From positions 2,170,001 through 2,234,000 of the forward strand of contig NZ_CP096203.1 in NCBI RefSeq assembly GCF_023195755.1: a stretch of 64,000 bases of DNA. Direction: 5' to 3'. A model generated the notes under the pieces. That model saw only the letters and a list, made by a program, of their open reading frames with translations, made no database searches and was not told the origin of the DNA. The stretch is from Chryseobacterium nepalense (GTDB lineage Bacteria; Bacteroidota; Bacteroidia; Flavobacteriales; Weeksellaceae). Of this stretch, positions 25,812 to 38,562 are shown piece after piece. Positions within the stretch are counted from its first letter, which is position 1. The number at the start of each line of letters is the position of its first letter. A program made the position numbers and the translations under genes.

Positions 25812-27416
25812 TTGAAATTAATTTTAAAAATATTTTTTATCCTTTTTTGCGTTTTTATTCAGGCGCAGAAGAAGCCTTATTTTCTTATTGATTCGGAAAC
25901 AAAAGTGAAAAAAAAGGTGAAAGATTCTGCTTCTGCCGTGAAATTTCTAGATTCATTGGCTCAGAATAACTATTTTTTCACCCAGCTGAAGGAAGTCAGA
26001 AAAAAAGGAGATACAACGGAAATTGTTTTTCATAAAGGGAAAAACTTCAATGAAACGTATGTGAAGCTCTCAGATTCTATTTCGGATAAAATAAAAGTTC
26101 AGAAAGATTTTTTCACTAAAAATTTAGATTCAACCAAAAAAAGCATCAACAAAAAGTATATTGATGACGGCTTTGCCTTCAGCAGGATAAAATCGAAATA
26201 TAAAGGTCAGAAAAACGGATATCCGGTTGTAGAGCTTGACATCAATAAAAATGATAAAAGAACCATCGACGGTTTTGTAGTGAAAGGCTACACCAGTGTT
26301 CCGAAAAGGTTTATTAAAAATCTTGAAAAAGAATTTAAAGGCAAAACCTATGATGATAAAAATCTTCTGGCCATTAATAAATCTTTTCAGAGCCATCAGT
26401 TTGTCAGCCTTGAACGTCCTCCGCAGACTATGTTTACAAAAGATTCCACAAGTATTTACCTTTTCATGGAGAAGAAAAAAACCAACAGCTTCGACGGGGT
26501 AATAGGTTTCGGGAATGACAAAACAGATAAATTCACACTGAACGGAACCCTGAACGTAAATTTCAGGAACATATTTAACAGTTTTGAAACGATCAATCTT
26601 TATTGGCAGCGGAATCCGGATAAAGGGCAGACATTTGATCTCCAGACGGATGTTCCCTATCTCTTCAAATCGAATGTCGGACTGAATATGAAGGTCAATA
26701 TTTTCCGTCAGGATTCTACTTTTGCCAATGTAAAAGCGCTTCCAGCGTTCTATTATCATCTGAATTCAAGAAACAAGATCGGTCTCCGGGGAACTTTTGA
26801 AAGCTCGAGTATTATTGATACGCTGTATGTTCAGGGGAAAGATTACAACAAAAAAGGAATCGGGATCTGGTTTGAAATGATAGAACCTACGGATATTGAT
26901 CTTTTCCTTTACAAAACGAGAATTAATGCCGGATACGATTATCTGACGACGAGATATACCAAAGATGATATCACGTCTCCGCAAAATCAGTTTTACTTTT
27001 TCGGAGAACATAATTACCATATTAACGGGAACCATTTCCTCAACATCAAGGGCGAAGGCGCGATGATGGACTCCAGGATCGACTTTTCCGCCAACGAATT
27101 GTACCGTTTCGGAGGATGGAATTCCATGCGGGGATTCAATGAAAATTCCCTGGCCGCCGATTTTTATTATTACGGAAGTTTGGAGTACCGGTATCTCATC
27201 GGAAGCCAGGCCTTTTTTGATGTATTCGGGCAGTACGGACAGCTCAACAACAAATCCCTCAATGTGAAACCCAAACTCTATAGTGTCGGGCTTGGATTCA
27301 ATTTCTTTATTCCGATCGGGTTGATGAGTTTCCAGCTTTCCAACGGTAACGAATTCGGAAATCCTTTTAAGTTTAATGATATTAAGATCCACTGGGGGAT
27401 TTTGAGCAGATTTTAA
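25812..27416 (+). CDS. Omp85-family (BamA/TamA-like) outer membrane protein
   Basis: About 534 residues from TTG 25812. That start places a clean signal peptide first (KLILKIFFILFCVFIQAQ); the 26 upstream codons of the open frame fall in the repeat at 25722-25810, and no in-frame ATG exists near the signal peptide. A POTRA-like part spans about 30-240 (DGFVVKGYTSVPKRFIKNLEKEFKGKTY), then a 16-stranded-type barrel with GGWNSMRGF (the conserved RGF of Omp85 loop 6) and a C-terminal aromatic residue (WGILSRF). It probably inserts or exports outer membrane or surface components; it is distinct from bamA at 39738. Confidence 0.82.
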   Translation: MKLILKIFFILFCVFIQAQKKPYFLIDSETKVKKKVKDSASAVKFLDSLAQNNYFFTQLKEVRKKGDTTEIVFHKGKNFNETYVKLSDSISDKIKVQKDFFTKNLDSTKKSINKKYIDDGFAFSRIKSKYKGQKNGYPVVELDINKNDKRTIDGFVVKGYTSVPKRFIKNLEKEFKGKTYDDKNLLAINKSFQSHQFVSLERPPQTMFTKDSTSIYLFMEKKKTNSFDGVIGFGNDKTDKFTLNGTLNVNFRNIFNSFETINLYWQRNPDKGQTFDLQTDVPYLFKSNVGLNMKVNIFRQDSTFANVKALPAFYYHLNSRNKIGLRGTFESSSIIDTLYVQGKDYNKKGIGIWFEMIEPTDIDLFLYKTRINAGYDYLTTRYTKDDITSPQNQFYFFGEHNYHINGNHFLNIKGEGAMMDSRIDFSANELYRFGGWNSMRGFNENSLAADFYYYGSLEYRYLIGSQAFFDVFGQYGQLNNKSLNVKPKLYSVGLGFNFFIPIGLMSFQLSNGNEFGNPFKFNDIKIHWGILSRF

Positions 27417-27488
27417 TTTACTCATTAGAATTATTATTAAATTAAAACGAAACCTGTTAACTTGCGGTTTCTTTCTATTACGATCCAT

Positions 27489-29840
27489 ATGAAAAGAAGA
27501 GAATTTTTGGAAAAGTCTGGAATCTTGCTGGCCGGGCTGGGAACTTCAAGTGTTCTACATCCTGCCATTCTGAAGGCTTTGATGATAGAGCCAGCGGCAC
27601 AGTCTACTTTTTATGATGCGGAACATATTGTCATTCTCATGCAGGAAAACCGTTCTTTTGATCACGCATTCGGTGCTTTAAAAGGTGTAAGAGGATTTTC
27701 TGATCGCAGAGCTTTCATAAAACAGGACGGCCATTCCGTATTTTTTCAGAAAAATAATGACGGAAAGTATGCAGCACCGGCCCGCCTGGATCTAAAGAAT
27801 ACCAAATCCACATGGATGAGCTCTCTTCCTCACTCCTGGAACAATCAGCAACATGCGCTTAATAAAGGAAAATACGATCGCTGGCTTCAGGCCAAAGCAT
27901 CTGATAATAAAAACTATAAAGACATCCCTTTGACTTTGGGATATTATAACCGGGAAGACCTCCCTTTTTACTATCAGCTGGCGGACGCTTTCACAATCTT
28001 TGACCAGTATTTTTGCTCATCACTAACAGGAACTACCCCAAACAGGCTTTTCCATTGGTCGGGAACCTTACGTGAACAAAAAAACGGAAAAGTAAAGGCT
28101 AATATTTATAATGAAAATATTGACTATGATAAAAACCATCAGGCCAAATGGAAAAGTTTTCCTGAAATACTGGAAGAGCAGAATATTTCCTGGAGAATTT
28201 ATCAGAATGAAATCAGCCTTCCGAAAGGAATGTCCGGTGAGCAGGAAGCCTGGCTGAGTAATTTTACGGATAATCCTATCGAATGGTTTTCAAATTTTAA
28301 TGTAAAATTTTCGAAGGGTTATTATGAGCATATTCCCAATATTATTGCCTATTTGAAAAAGGAAATTGAAAAACATCCTGATCAGAAAGACAGTTTGGAA
28401 AAAAGGATTGCCGAACTGGAGGAAGATAAAATAAAATACCCCCCGGATCAATATTCAAGTCTCTCACAGAAGGAAAGGAATCTTCACGAAAAAGCATTCA
28501 CCACCAACATAAATGATCCTGATTATTGGCATCTGGAAATAGGACATGATGAAAATGGCGAAAGACTTGTAATACCGAAAGGAGACGTTTTACATCAGTT
28601 TAGGAAAGATGTTGAAAATAATAAACTTCCACTGGTATCATGGCTCATTGCGCCTGAACGCTTTTCAGATCATCCCGGATCTCCTTGGTACGGCGCGTGG
28701 TATATTTCTGAAGTGATGAATATCCTTACAAGTGATCCTGAAATCTGGAAAAAGACAATTTTCATTATCAACTACGATGAAAATGATGGCTATTTTGATC
28801 ATGTTCTGCCTTTTGCACCGCCTTTAAATCCCAGTCAGCCTGTAGACCTGAATGGAACAGAGGGTGTTGAATATGTAAGCAAAAAGCAGGAGTATATGGC
28901 TTCCCCTTTAATGAAAGATTACGAAAAAGTAGAAGGAACAGTTGGTCTCGGTTACAGGGTCCCTATGATCATCGCATCCCCATGGACAAAAGGAGGATAC
29001 GTAAATTCTGAAGTGTCGGATCATACTTCTGTGCTGATGTTTTTAGAAAACTTCGTCCGAAAAAAATATAAAAAAGATGTTACTGTAAACAATATCAGCG
29101 ATTGGAGGAGGGCCATATGCGGAGATCTTACATCAGCGTTTAATGCTGCCAATATTAAAATTCATGAGATGAATTATCTGGATCAGAAGGAATACACTAA
29201 AACCATCAACTCCGCTAAAAATAAACCTGTTCCTGATTTGAAATGGTACCATGAGAATGAGCTTGAAGACAAAATTCTTAACATTCAGGAACGTGGAATC
29301 AAACCGTCTAATGCTCTTCCATATAATTATCTTGTCAACCTCGAGAATGGGAAAATTATCATGAAAAATCTAACCGACAGGGCTGTTCCGATTATTATTT
29401 ATGACAGGACAAGATTTGAAGAAGATGATTTTTACTTTTCCTACGCACTTTATGCTAAACAGGAATTATCTCATGTTACTTCTACCGAGACTTACGGCTA
29501 CGAAGTTTTTGGACCTAATGGCTTTTACAGAAACTTTAAAGGGGATCAATTCCCCGATTTGGAAATTACCCTGGTCAATGACCCATCAAAGAATCAGGTT
29601 GAAATTATGATTAAGAAAAATAAAAAAGAAAGCATCAGCCCGTATATCACTATGGAAAATCTTTACGAAAAAAGAAAAACCAAAATTCCATTAATGAAAA
29701 TACAAGAAAAAATAATTGTGAATCTAGATAAAACAAAAGGTTGGTATGATTTGCAAATAATTTCGGATCATAACATTTGGTATTTTGCGGGCCGTCTGGA
29801 AAATGGTAAAACTTCTATTTCAGATCCGCACTGGAGCTGA
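27489..29840 (+). CDS. phosphocholine-type phospholipase C (phosphoesterase family)
   Basis: About 783 residues from ATG 27489 (the frame also has an upstream TTG at 27462). A twin-arginine signal KRREFLEKSG opens the protein. The phosphoesterase domain has IVILMQENRSFDHAFGALKGVRGF, the TGTTPNRLFHWSG block, NYDENDGYFDHV and the SDHTSVLMFLENF metal site. The C-terminal 200 residues match the two beta-sandwich domains of bacterial non-haemolytic / haemolytic phospholipases C. It would hydrolyse phosphatidylcholine or related lipids after Tat export. No accessory gene adjacent. Confidence 0.92.
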   Translation: MKRREFLEKSGILLAGLGTSSVLHPAILKALMIEPAAQSTFYDAEHIVILMQENRSFDHAFGALKGVRGFSDRRAFIKQDGHSVFFQKNNDGKYAAPARLDLKNTKSTWMSSLPHSWNNQQHALNKGKYDRWLQAKASDNKNYKDIPLTLGYYNREDLPFYYQLADAFTIFDQYFCSSLTGTTPNRLFHWSGTLREQKNGKVKANIYNENIDYDKNHQAKWKSFPEILEEQNISWRIYQNEISLPKGMSGEQEAWLSNFTDNPIEWFSNFNVKFSKGYYEHIPNIIAYLKKEIEKHPDQKDSLEKRIAELEEDKIKYPPDQYSSLSQKERNLHEKAFTTNINDPDYWHLEIGHDENGERLVIPKGDVLHQFRKDVENNKLPLVSWLIAPERFSDHPGSPWYGAWYISEVMNILTSDPEIWKKTIFIINYDENDGYFDHVLPFAPPLNPSQPVDLNGTEGVEYVSKKQEYMASPLMKDYEKVEGTVGLGYRVPMIIASPWTKGGYVNSEVSDHTSVLMFLENFVRKKYKKDVTVNNISDWRRAICGDLTSAFNAANIKIHEMNYLDQKEYTKTINSAKNKPVPDLKWYHENELEDKILNIQERGIKPSNALPYNYLVNLENGKIIMKNLTDRAVPIIIYDRTRFEEDDFYFSYALYAKQELSHVTSTETYGYEVFGPNGFYRNFKGDQFPDLEITLVNDPSKNQVEIMIKKNKKESISPYITMENLYEKRKTKIPLMKIQEKIIVNLDKTKGWYDLQIISDHNIWYFAGRLENGKTSISDPHWS

Positions 29841-29853
29841 TGACAGAAATATC

Positions 29854-29970
29854 TTTTTCAGGAGCTATCTCTCGCTCTCCGCTCTTACTCCTCGCTCCAG
29901 AGCTTTCCAGGGCTTAAAGCCCTTCCTTCCATCCCTGCTGTGGGGTAGCCGCTGCTATCGAGGCTAGGGC
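29854..29970 (+). repeat. REP-like element, left copy
   Basis: It begins TTTTTCAGGAGCT, has CTCGCTCTCCGCTC, an internal palindrome AGGGCTTAAAGCCCT (29909-29923), and ends with GCCGCTG and GAGGCTAGGG. The same order of modules occurs inverted at 36212-36334 on the other side of the rRNA operon. Confidence 0.7.
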
Positions 29971-29986
29971 AGTTGCCTATCTTTAT

Positions 29987-30217
29987 ATGAGTAATGAGTA
30001 ATGAGTAATAAGCAATTGGTAATGAGTAATTGGTAATGAGTAATAAAAGCATGGATAAAATTCAAGATTGGTATTTTAAGTACGGCTTAAACTTGATACC
30101 TGAATCTTAACTTAAACCTTAACAAGTCCTAAACTTTAAACTTTAAATTCTGAACGCTGAACATTAAACCCTGAACATCCACATCTCACTTCTTACATCT
30201 TACTTCTCACTCTCTCC
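29987..30217. repeat. nested heptad arrays downstream of the rRNA operon (element 4)
   Basis: Nine contiguous units from 29987 to 30049 in perfect register: ATGAGTA three times, ATAAGCA, ATTGGTA, ATGAGTA, ATTGGTA, ATGAGTA, ATAAAAG. From 30085 nineteen more 7-bp steps run in one register, drifting from CTTTAAA-like through CGCTGAA-like to ATCTTAC and TTCTCAC. The last, read on minus, resembles the first array, so the outer arms face each other. Confidence 0.8.
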
Positions 30218-30230
30218 TAAGATATAAAAA

Positions 30231-30263
30231 CAAAAAAACCTCACACATTGCTGTATGAGGTTT
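30231..30263 (-). terminator. terminator of the rRNA operon
   Basis: AAACCTCA and TGAGGTTT form an 8-bp stem just past 5S, with T7 following on the minus strand. Confidence 0.85.
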
Positions 30264-30272
30264 GAAAAAAAA

Positions 30273-30381
<109 letters not shown>

Positions 30382-30409
30382 GTTGTATATAGGTGTAAGG
30401 TTTTTTTTT

Positions 30410-30462
30410 GTTTAATGTTCAAAGTTGTTAACCTTGAATCTTAAACATTGAACCTTGAACCG
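30410..30462. repeat. facing heptad arrays in the 23S-5S spacer (element 5)
   Basis: Left on plus: TGTTTAA, TGTTCAA, AGTTGTT. Right on minus: GGTTCAA, GGTTCAA, TGTTTAA, GATTCAA. The steps are 7 bp and the halves share the unit nGTTCAA. Confidence 0.7.
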
Positions 30463-30480
30463 TTTTTATCGGTAAATTTC

Positions 30481-30514
30481 ATCACAAAGGCAAAACCAGT
30501 ATTGCACTTATAAG
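30481..30514 (-). other. 3' arm of the 23S processing stalk
   Basis: ATCACAAAG (30481-30489) and GCACTTATAAG (30504-30514) are exact complements of CTTTGTGAT (33335-33343) and CTTATAAGTGC (33314-33324) on the far side of 23S. In the precursor they would close the loop carrying 23S rRNA, a substrate for RNase III. Confidence 0.8.
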
Positions 30515-30531
30515 GCTTGTTGTTTGTAACC

Positions 30532-33288
<2,757 letters not shown>

Positions 33289-33309
33289 TTCCTATTTTTA
33301 GGTTACTCA

Positions 33310-33343
33310 AGCACTTATAAGTGCTCGGTTTTCTCTTTGTGAT
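33310..33343 (-). other. 5' arm of the 23S processing stalk
   Basis: Complement of 30481-30514 (11 + 9 exact base pairs). AGCACTTATAAGTGCT (33310-33325) is also a perfect 16-nt palindrome. Confidence 0.8.
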
Positions 33344-33448
33344 GTCTTTACCGTTAATGTCAATGATCTTAATGTCTTCTTTTCCGACTGATGAACAGAT
33401 GTTGTTTTTGGCTCCATCCGTAACTTTTAAATCAATCTTCCAAAACTG

Positions 33449-33522
33449 TGGAGAATAAGGGAGTCGAACCCTTGACCTCCTGCGTGCAAGGCAGGCGCTC
33501 TAGCCAGCTGAGCTAATTCCCC
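33449..33522 (-). tRNA. tRNA-Ala (TGC)
   Basis: 74 nt on the minus strand: acceptor GGGGAAT with ATTCTCC plus discriminator A, D-arm TAGCTCAGCTGG, anticodon loop CCTTGCACG with TGC, T-arm GGGTTCGACTCCC. CCA is not encoded. It lies in the 16S-23S spacer. Confidence 0.96.
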
Positions 33523-33530
33523 CTCTAGGT

Positions 33531-33600
33531 GTTCCGGGTTTTATGTTTTTTGTTCCGAGTTTTAACTCTAAAACTAAACTCTAAACCTTAAACTTTAATT
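33531..33600. repeat. facing heptad arrays between the two tRNA genes (element 6)
   Basis: Ten 7-bp steps in one register. Left on plus: GTTCCGG, GTTTTAT, GTTTTTT, GTTCCGA, GTTTTAA. Right on minus: AATTAAA, GTTTAAG, GTTTAGA, GTTTAGT, TTTAGAG. The halves share the unit GTTTnnn, meet without a spacer, and fill the spacer between tRNA-Ala and tRNA-Ile. This is the clearest example of the family. Confidence 0.85.
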
Positions 33601-33602
33601 AG

Positions 33603-33676
33603 TAGTCTCGGGCAGGCTCGAACTGCCGACCTCTACATTATCAGTGTAGCGCTCTAACCAGCTGAGCTACGAGACT
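33603..33676 (-). tRNA. tRNA-Ile (GAT)
   Basis: 74 nt on the minus strand: acceptor AGTCTCG with CGAGACT plus discriminator A, D-arm TAGCTCAGCTGGTTAG, anticodon loop with GAT, T-arm GGCAGTTCGAGCCTGCC. CCA not encoded. Confidence 0.96.
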
Positions 33677-33681
33677 CTGTT

Positions 33682-33829
33682 ATGAGTAATAAGTGATCAG
33701 TAATAAGTAATATTTTCATACTGCATTACCTTCATTCATTTCTCAATCTCTTTCCCGTTACTAATTTCTAGTGGGTTTTATTTTTAATATATTTATAAGT
33801 AATAAGTAATCGGTAATGAGTAATTTTTA
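33682..33829. repeat. two heptad elements between 16S and tRNA-Ile (element 7)
   Basis: First array 33682-33709: ATGAGTA, ATAAGTG, ATCAGTA, ATAAGTA. Second array 33795-33822: ATAAGTA twice, ATCGGTA, ATGAGTA. Each is followed by a pyrimidine-rich stretch with weaker 7-bp periodicity in the opposite sense (33725-33772 and about 33835-33880). No gene is present in this 300-bp spacer. Confidence 0.7.
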
Positions 33830-33898
33830 TCTTCCTTGATTTTACACTTGGATCTTTTTACTTTTAACTTTTTACCTTCCTTATAAATCAACCAATAA

Positions 33899-33920
33899 AA
33901 AAACTAAAGCTTTACTTTGA
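33899..33920 (-). other. 3' arm of the 16S processing stalk
   Basis: AAAAACTAAAGC and ACTTTGA here are exact complements of GCTTTAGTTTTT (35527-35538) and TCAAAGT (35512-35518) upstream of 16S. Confidence 0.75.
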
Positions 33921-33976
33921 AGTAAGTACATGTACCTTACGGTACTAATTTTGTTTATCGTCTTTAAGACGCTCTA

Positions 33977-35494
<1,518 letters not shown>

Positions 35495-35511
35495 TGTTTG
35501 TCTTGACTCAC

Positions 35512-35538
35512 TCAAAGTTTTTTAACGCTTTAGTTTTT
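35512..35538 (-). other. 5' arm of the 16S processing stalk
   Basis: TCAAAGT and GCTTTAGTTTTT pair with 33899-33920 across the 16S gene (7 + 12 exact base pairs). Confidence 0.75.
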
Positions 35539-35636
35539 CCTTACTTGGTTGTTATATTGTATGTCAATGATCTTCATTTCTTTCACTTCCTACAAAACTA
35601 CTTCTTTTGTCAGTTTTCGTTTCGTATTTGCGAGTG

Positions 35637-35668
35637 CAAAAGTAAAAAATATTTCTGAATTGACCAAA
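35637..35668 (-). promoter_or_regulatory. rRNA promoter P1 (proximal)
   Basis: On the minus strand TTTG, 20 bp, TACTTTTG: a full-consensus Bacteroidota promoter about 140 bp before 16S. Confidence 0.8.
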
Positions 35669-35762
35669 TGTTTTTGAAGAAAATTTTAAAGTTTTTTTAG
35701 TAACCTTAAGCCCTCTTAAACAATCCCTCAACTCAACTCCTGCTCCCCGTTTTACCGGACTG

Positions 35763-35792
35763 CAAAGATACAAATCTTTTTTATTCCTACAA
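35763..35792 (-). promoter_or_regulatory. rRNA promoter P2 (middle)
   Basis: On the minus strand TTG, 19 bp, TATCTTTG. Confidence 0.75.
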
Positions 35793-35911
35793 GATTTTTT
35801 TTAATTAAATTTTGTAAAACTTTTTTTTCGTATCCCCTTTTCAGAGCTTCTATTTTTTAAACCCCGAAAGGCATCTCCTGCGCTACCTACTTCCTTCCGT
35901 TTTCAGTGGGG

Positions 35912-35944
35912 CAAAGATAACAACACTTTATCCTATATTCCAAA
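35912..35944 (-). promoter_or_regulatory. rRNA promoter P3 (distal)
   Basis: On the minus strand TTTG, 21 bp, TATCTTTG. P2 and P3 share the box and following GC dinucleotide. Confidence 0.75.
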
Positions 35945-36035
35945 TCTATTTAACATAAAATTTAAGTTTACGCAATTTTTGCCCTTAACTCTCTGGTTGT
36001 ATGCATGAATAATTTTCAGGTGAGAAGGAAGTTGT

Positions 36036-36201
36036 GGTTATGAGTTATGAATTATGAGTTGTGGGTAATGGGCAAGGGATAACAGGATGTCCTGTAAGGT
36101 GGTCGTTATAGAGAGCTGAATCATGAAGCTTTGAAATTAAACTCAGAATCCTCTACTTCTTTCTTCTCACTTCTTACTTCTTACTTCTTACTTCTTACTT
36201 C
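36036..36201. repeat. facing heptad arrays upstream of the rRNA operon (element 8)
   Basis: Left on plus 36036-36077: GGTTATG, AGTTATG, AATTATG, AGTTGTG, GGTAATG, GGCAAGG. Right on plus 36153-36201: CTACTTC, TTTCTTC, TCACTTC, then TTACTTC four times. The right array reads purine-rich on minus (GAAGTAA), facing the left one. Confidence 0.8.
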
Positions 36202-36211
36202 CATCCCACCC

Positions 36212-36334
36212 TAGCCCGGATCGAGCGGCATGTCTGAGCTCTTTCCTGTTGTATTGGTAGCGGCGGCTTTGCCGCCGCTACCAATACAACAGGAAAAGCG
36301 AGTAGCGAGAGCCGGATTAAGCTCCTGAAATAAG
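36212..36334 (-). repeat. REP-like element, right copy, with 26-bp perfect hairpin
   Basis: CTAGCCCGGATCGAGCGGC on one side and AGCTCCTG on the other flank an exact inverted repeat: 36242-36267 pairs with 36271-36296 around a TTT loop (arms begin TTTCCTGTTG and end GCGGCGGC). The flanks match the left copy at 29854-29970 in inverse orientation. Confidence 0.85.
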
Positions 36335-36493
36335 AGGTAGGTTGGAGCGTGTGAAAGTGTGGGATTGTGTTTGTGTGAGAGCGTGTGTGTATGTTTTTAA
36401 GCAAGCTTGTGAATGAATGAGGTATTTATCTAAATTCGGCAAGCCCGTCTGAAACGTAGGAAACAGTTTTTAATTCAAGAAGATTATTGAAAA

Positions 36494-36524
36494 TAAAAAA
36501 AGCAAAGTTTTCACTCTGCTTTTT
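36494..36524 (-). terminator. terminator overlapping the stop of the next gene
   Basis: AAAAAGCAAAG with CTCTGCTTTTT (one mismatch), T-run on the minus strand. Confidence 0.65.
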
Positions 36525-37194
36525 GTTTATTATAAATAAGACTAAGAAATTCGGCATAAGATTTTTCGAGTCCTATAATATCACCACTTTTTAAATTGAG
36601 GCCTCCGACTCCTGTTTCATCTGATTTTATTTTTGTTGCTGAAATCTGAAAAAACTGATTGATAGTATTTTCTTTAGGCTGGAATTTTACGGCTGAGCCC
36701 AGAAGTTTTTTTGTTGAGATGGTATAAACTTCCCCCAGCGTGGTCTGGAATATCATATATGATCTTGGATGAATGTTATAATCAACTTTATTTACAGCAA
36801 TCTTCTGATCTCTTTCCGAAGAGGCAAATATATATAAAAGTCCTGTCTGATTCAGTAATTTATCTTTCGGAAGATAATATAAAGCCAATCTGTAATTGGC
36901 AGGATTGACACTTTGCCATGAGCCGTCAACATTTTCAAAAGGTTTTAAAGCGAAAGTATTGGCTCCGATTTCTTTTGCTTTTTTATAAATCAATGAAAAA
37001 ATTTCGGCATCATTTTTCGAAAACCCCTGAACTTCGATTTCTCCGAGATATTCCGCATCTTTTTTTTCTTCATCAATTTTATATAAAAACCTATCCGTGT
37101 TATCGTGCGTTTTTTCAACTTTTGTTAAAAACACATTTTGCGCAAAGAACAACTGAGCTGCAAGAACAAAGGTGGCAAACAGTATTTTTTTCAT
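36511..37194 (-). CDS. exported protein, unknown function
   Basis: 227 residues. Signal peptide about 1-18 (ATFVLAAQLFFAQ). The mature protein has a YLGEIEVQGFSKNDAEIFSLIYKKAKEIGANTF segment, which resembles a small alpha/beta sensor-like fold (YbjQ/BON-like by eye, weak), then beta-rich sequence. It starts 3 bp after the rfbD stop and is probably in the same transcript. No family confidently recognised. Confidence 0.7.
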   Translation of the reverse strand: MKKILFATFVLAAQLFFAQNVFLTKVEKTHDNTDRFLYKIDEEKKDAEYLGEIEVQGFSKNDAEIFSLIYKKAKEIGANTFALKPFENVDGSWQSVNPANYRLALYYLPKDKLLNQTGLLYIFASSERDQKIAVNKVDYNIHPRSYMIFQTTLGEVYTISTKKLLGSAVKFQPKENTINQFFQISATKIKSDETGVGGLNLKSGDIIGLEKSYAEFLSLIYNKQKAE

Positions 37195-37197
37195 TCT

Positions 37198-38064
37198 TTA
37201 TAGATTATTATGCAGAATATCCAGACACTCTTCGAGACTATTCTCCCAATGTTTGGGTTCAATTTTATAAACTTCTTCTATTTTATCGAGACACATGGTA
37301 CTTCTTTTCGGTCTTTTAGCCGGAGTAGGATATTGTTCTGTGCTTAATGCATTGAGCTTGACTGATGATTTTGAAAGCTCAGCTATTTTCTGTGCAAATT
37401 CAAACCAGGTTGTCTCCGGATAGTTTGAAAAATGAAAAATCCCATAACTTTTTTGGGGTGTTTCAATAATATTCATAATAGCTTCAGCAAGATCGTTGGC
37501 ATTAGTCGGCTGCCCGAACTGATCTGCCACAATTCCTAATTCTTCTTTTTGCGAAAAGAGGTGAAGCATGGTTTTTACGAAATTCTTATTGAATTCTGAA
37601 TAGAGCCATGATGTTCTAAGAATTATTGTTTTAGGGTTTGCTTCTAAAGCCAGTTCTTCTCCTTTTAACTTTGATTCTCCGTAAACGCCTATAGGATTGG
37701 TAAAGTCGTCTTCTGAATAACAAAGATTTGTTTCTCCGTCAAAAACATAATCTGTAGATACATGAATAAGTACAGTATTGTATTCTTTGCAGGCGTGTGC
37801 AAGATAAGCAACACCTTGTGCATTTACGGCAAAAGCTTTTTCCTTTTCCTTTTCAGCAAGGTCTACCGCTGTAAAAGCTGATGCATTGATACAGAACTCC
37901 GGTTTGTTATCGTAAAAAAAAGAATTCACCTGATCTTCGTCTGTGATATCCAATATCTGAGAATCTGTAAAAACGAACTCATAATCCAGCTCAAAATCAG
38001 GAGCGATTTTTCTGATACAATTTCCTAACTGTCCGTTTCCTCCTACTACCAATATTTTTTTCAT
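37198..38064 (-). CDS. rfbD: dTDP-4-dehydrorhamnose reductase
   Basis: 288 residues. It reduces dTDP-4-keto-L-rhamnose to dTDP-L-rhamnose. NADPH-binding GGNGQLG near residue 8, INASAFTAVDLAE near 60, STDYVFDG near 103, catalytic YGESKLKGE (Tyr and Lys near 128-132), and LRTSWLYSE. The rest of the rhamnose pathway (rfbA, B, C) is not in the window. Its start overlaps the thioesterase stop by one base. Confidence 0.95.
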   Translation of the reverse strand: MKKILVVGGNGQLGNCIRKIAPDFELDYEFVFTDSQILDITDEDQVNSFFYDNKPEFCINASAFTAVDLAEKEKEKAFAVNAQGVAYLAHACKEYNTVLIHVSTDYVFDGETNLCYSEDDFTNPIGVYGESKLKGEELALEANPKTIILRTSWLYSEFNKNFVKTMLHLFSQKEELGIVADQFGQPTNANDLAEAIMNIIETPQKSYGIFHFSNYPETTWFEFAQKIAELSKSSVKLNALSTEQYPTPAKRPKRSTMCLDKIEEVYKIEPKHWENSLEECLDILHNNL

Positions 38065-38549
38065 TATGAATTTTTTGCGTTCTGTGATCTTAAAAATTTA
38101 ACTCTTGACTGAAACTCTTTCTGCTCTAAATCTACATAAAATTTATTGAACGTTTCCTTAATCTCTTCTGGATGTACTTCAGATTTTCTTGTTTTAACAT
38201 TAAAATAAATTACGGTAACCCATAATACTGCATGAATGGTTTTCTCGTCCAGGCTTTTCATAAGAATTTCAACCTTTGCCGTTCTGTCCTGAACTTCTAT
38301 GGTTTTGCTGCTGATGATCACTGAAGTATTGTACCGTACTTCTTTAATGTAAGCAATTTCGTTCTGAATGGCAATCCAGGTACAGCCTGTAAGCTTGGTA
38401 TATTCTTCATAGGTAAAACCATAGAATGTTTCCACATGATCTTCCCTGGCATTGAACATATAGTCCAGATATTTAACGTTATTTAAATGACCAATCGGAT
38501 CACAATCACTAAACCTCACCTTTACCGTGGTTGATACTTCTTTTTCCAT
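38064..38549 (-). CDS. hotdog-fold acyl-CoA thioesterase
   Basis: 161 residues. The 4-hydroxybenzoyl-CoA thioesterase-type motif RFSDCDPIGHLNNVKYLDYM has the catalytic Asp followed by GHLNN. The fold then continues with IAYIKEVRYNTSVIISSKT. The substrate is unknown. The mRNA is probably leaderless: a TATTTTTG box ends 4 bp before the ATG. rfbD and an exported protein follow in the same operon. Confidence 0.88.
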   Translation of the reverse strand: MEKEVSTTVKVRFSDCDPIGHLNNVKYLDYMFNAREDHVETFYGFTYEEYTKLTGCTWIAIQNEIAYIKEVRYNTSVIISSKTIEVQDRTAKVEILMKSLDEKTIHAVLWVTVIYFNVKTRKSEVHPEEIKETFNKFYVDLEQKEFQSRVKFLRSQNAKNS

Positions 38550-38553
38550 GCTG

Positions 38554-38561
38554 CAAAAATA
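38554..38561 (-). promoter_or_regulatory. -7 box of the thioesterase operon, probable leaderless start
   Basis: The minus strand reads TATTTTTG, then CAGC, then ATG. It sits directly after the ompH terminator. Confidence 0.6.
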
Positions 38562-38562
38562 G

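Larger units (their letters stand above)
29841..30230. other. 390-bp gene-free spacer downstream of the rRNA operon
   Basis: No credible coding sequence. It holds a REP-like element (29854-29970) and heptad arrays (29987-30217), then the rRNA terminator. Confidence 0.8.
35495..36510. other. 1-kb gene-free region upstream of the rRNA operon
   Basis: It contains the 5' processing arm, three promoters, facing heptad arrays, a REP-like element with a 26-bp hairpin and a G/T-rich stretch. Short open frames here look non-coding. Confidence 0.8.

Noticed and set aside
26130..27488. Long minus-strand frames opposite the Omp85-like gene
   Set aside because: Antisense shadows; the plus frame has signal peptide, RGF motif and barrel pattern.
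36153..36201. CRISPR-like or VNTR array
   Set aside because: Units are 7 bp without spacers and no cas genes are present.
36195..36404. Minus-strand frame over the REP-like hairpin
   Set aside because: It is formed by the inverted repeat and the G/T-rich tract; not protein-like.
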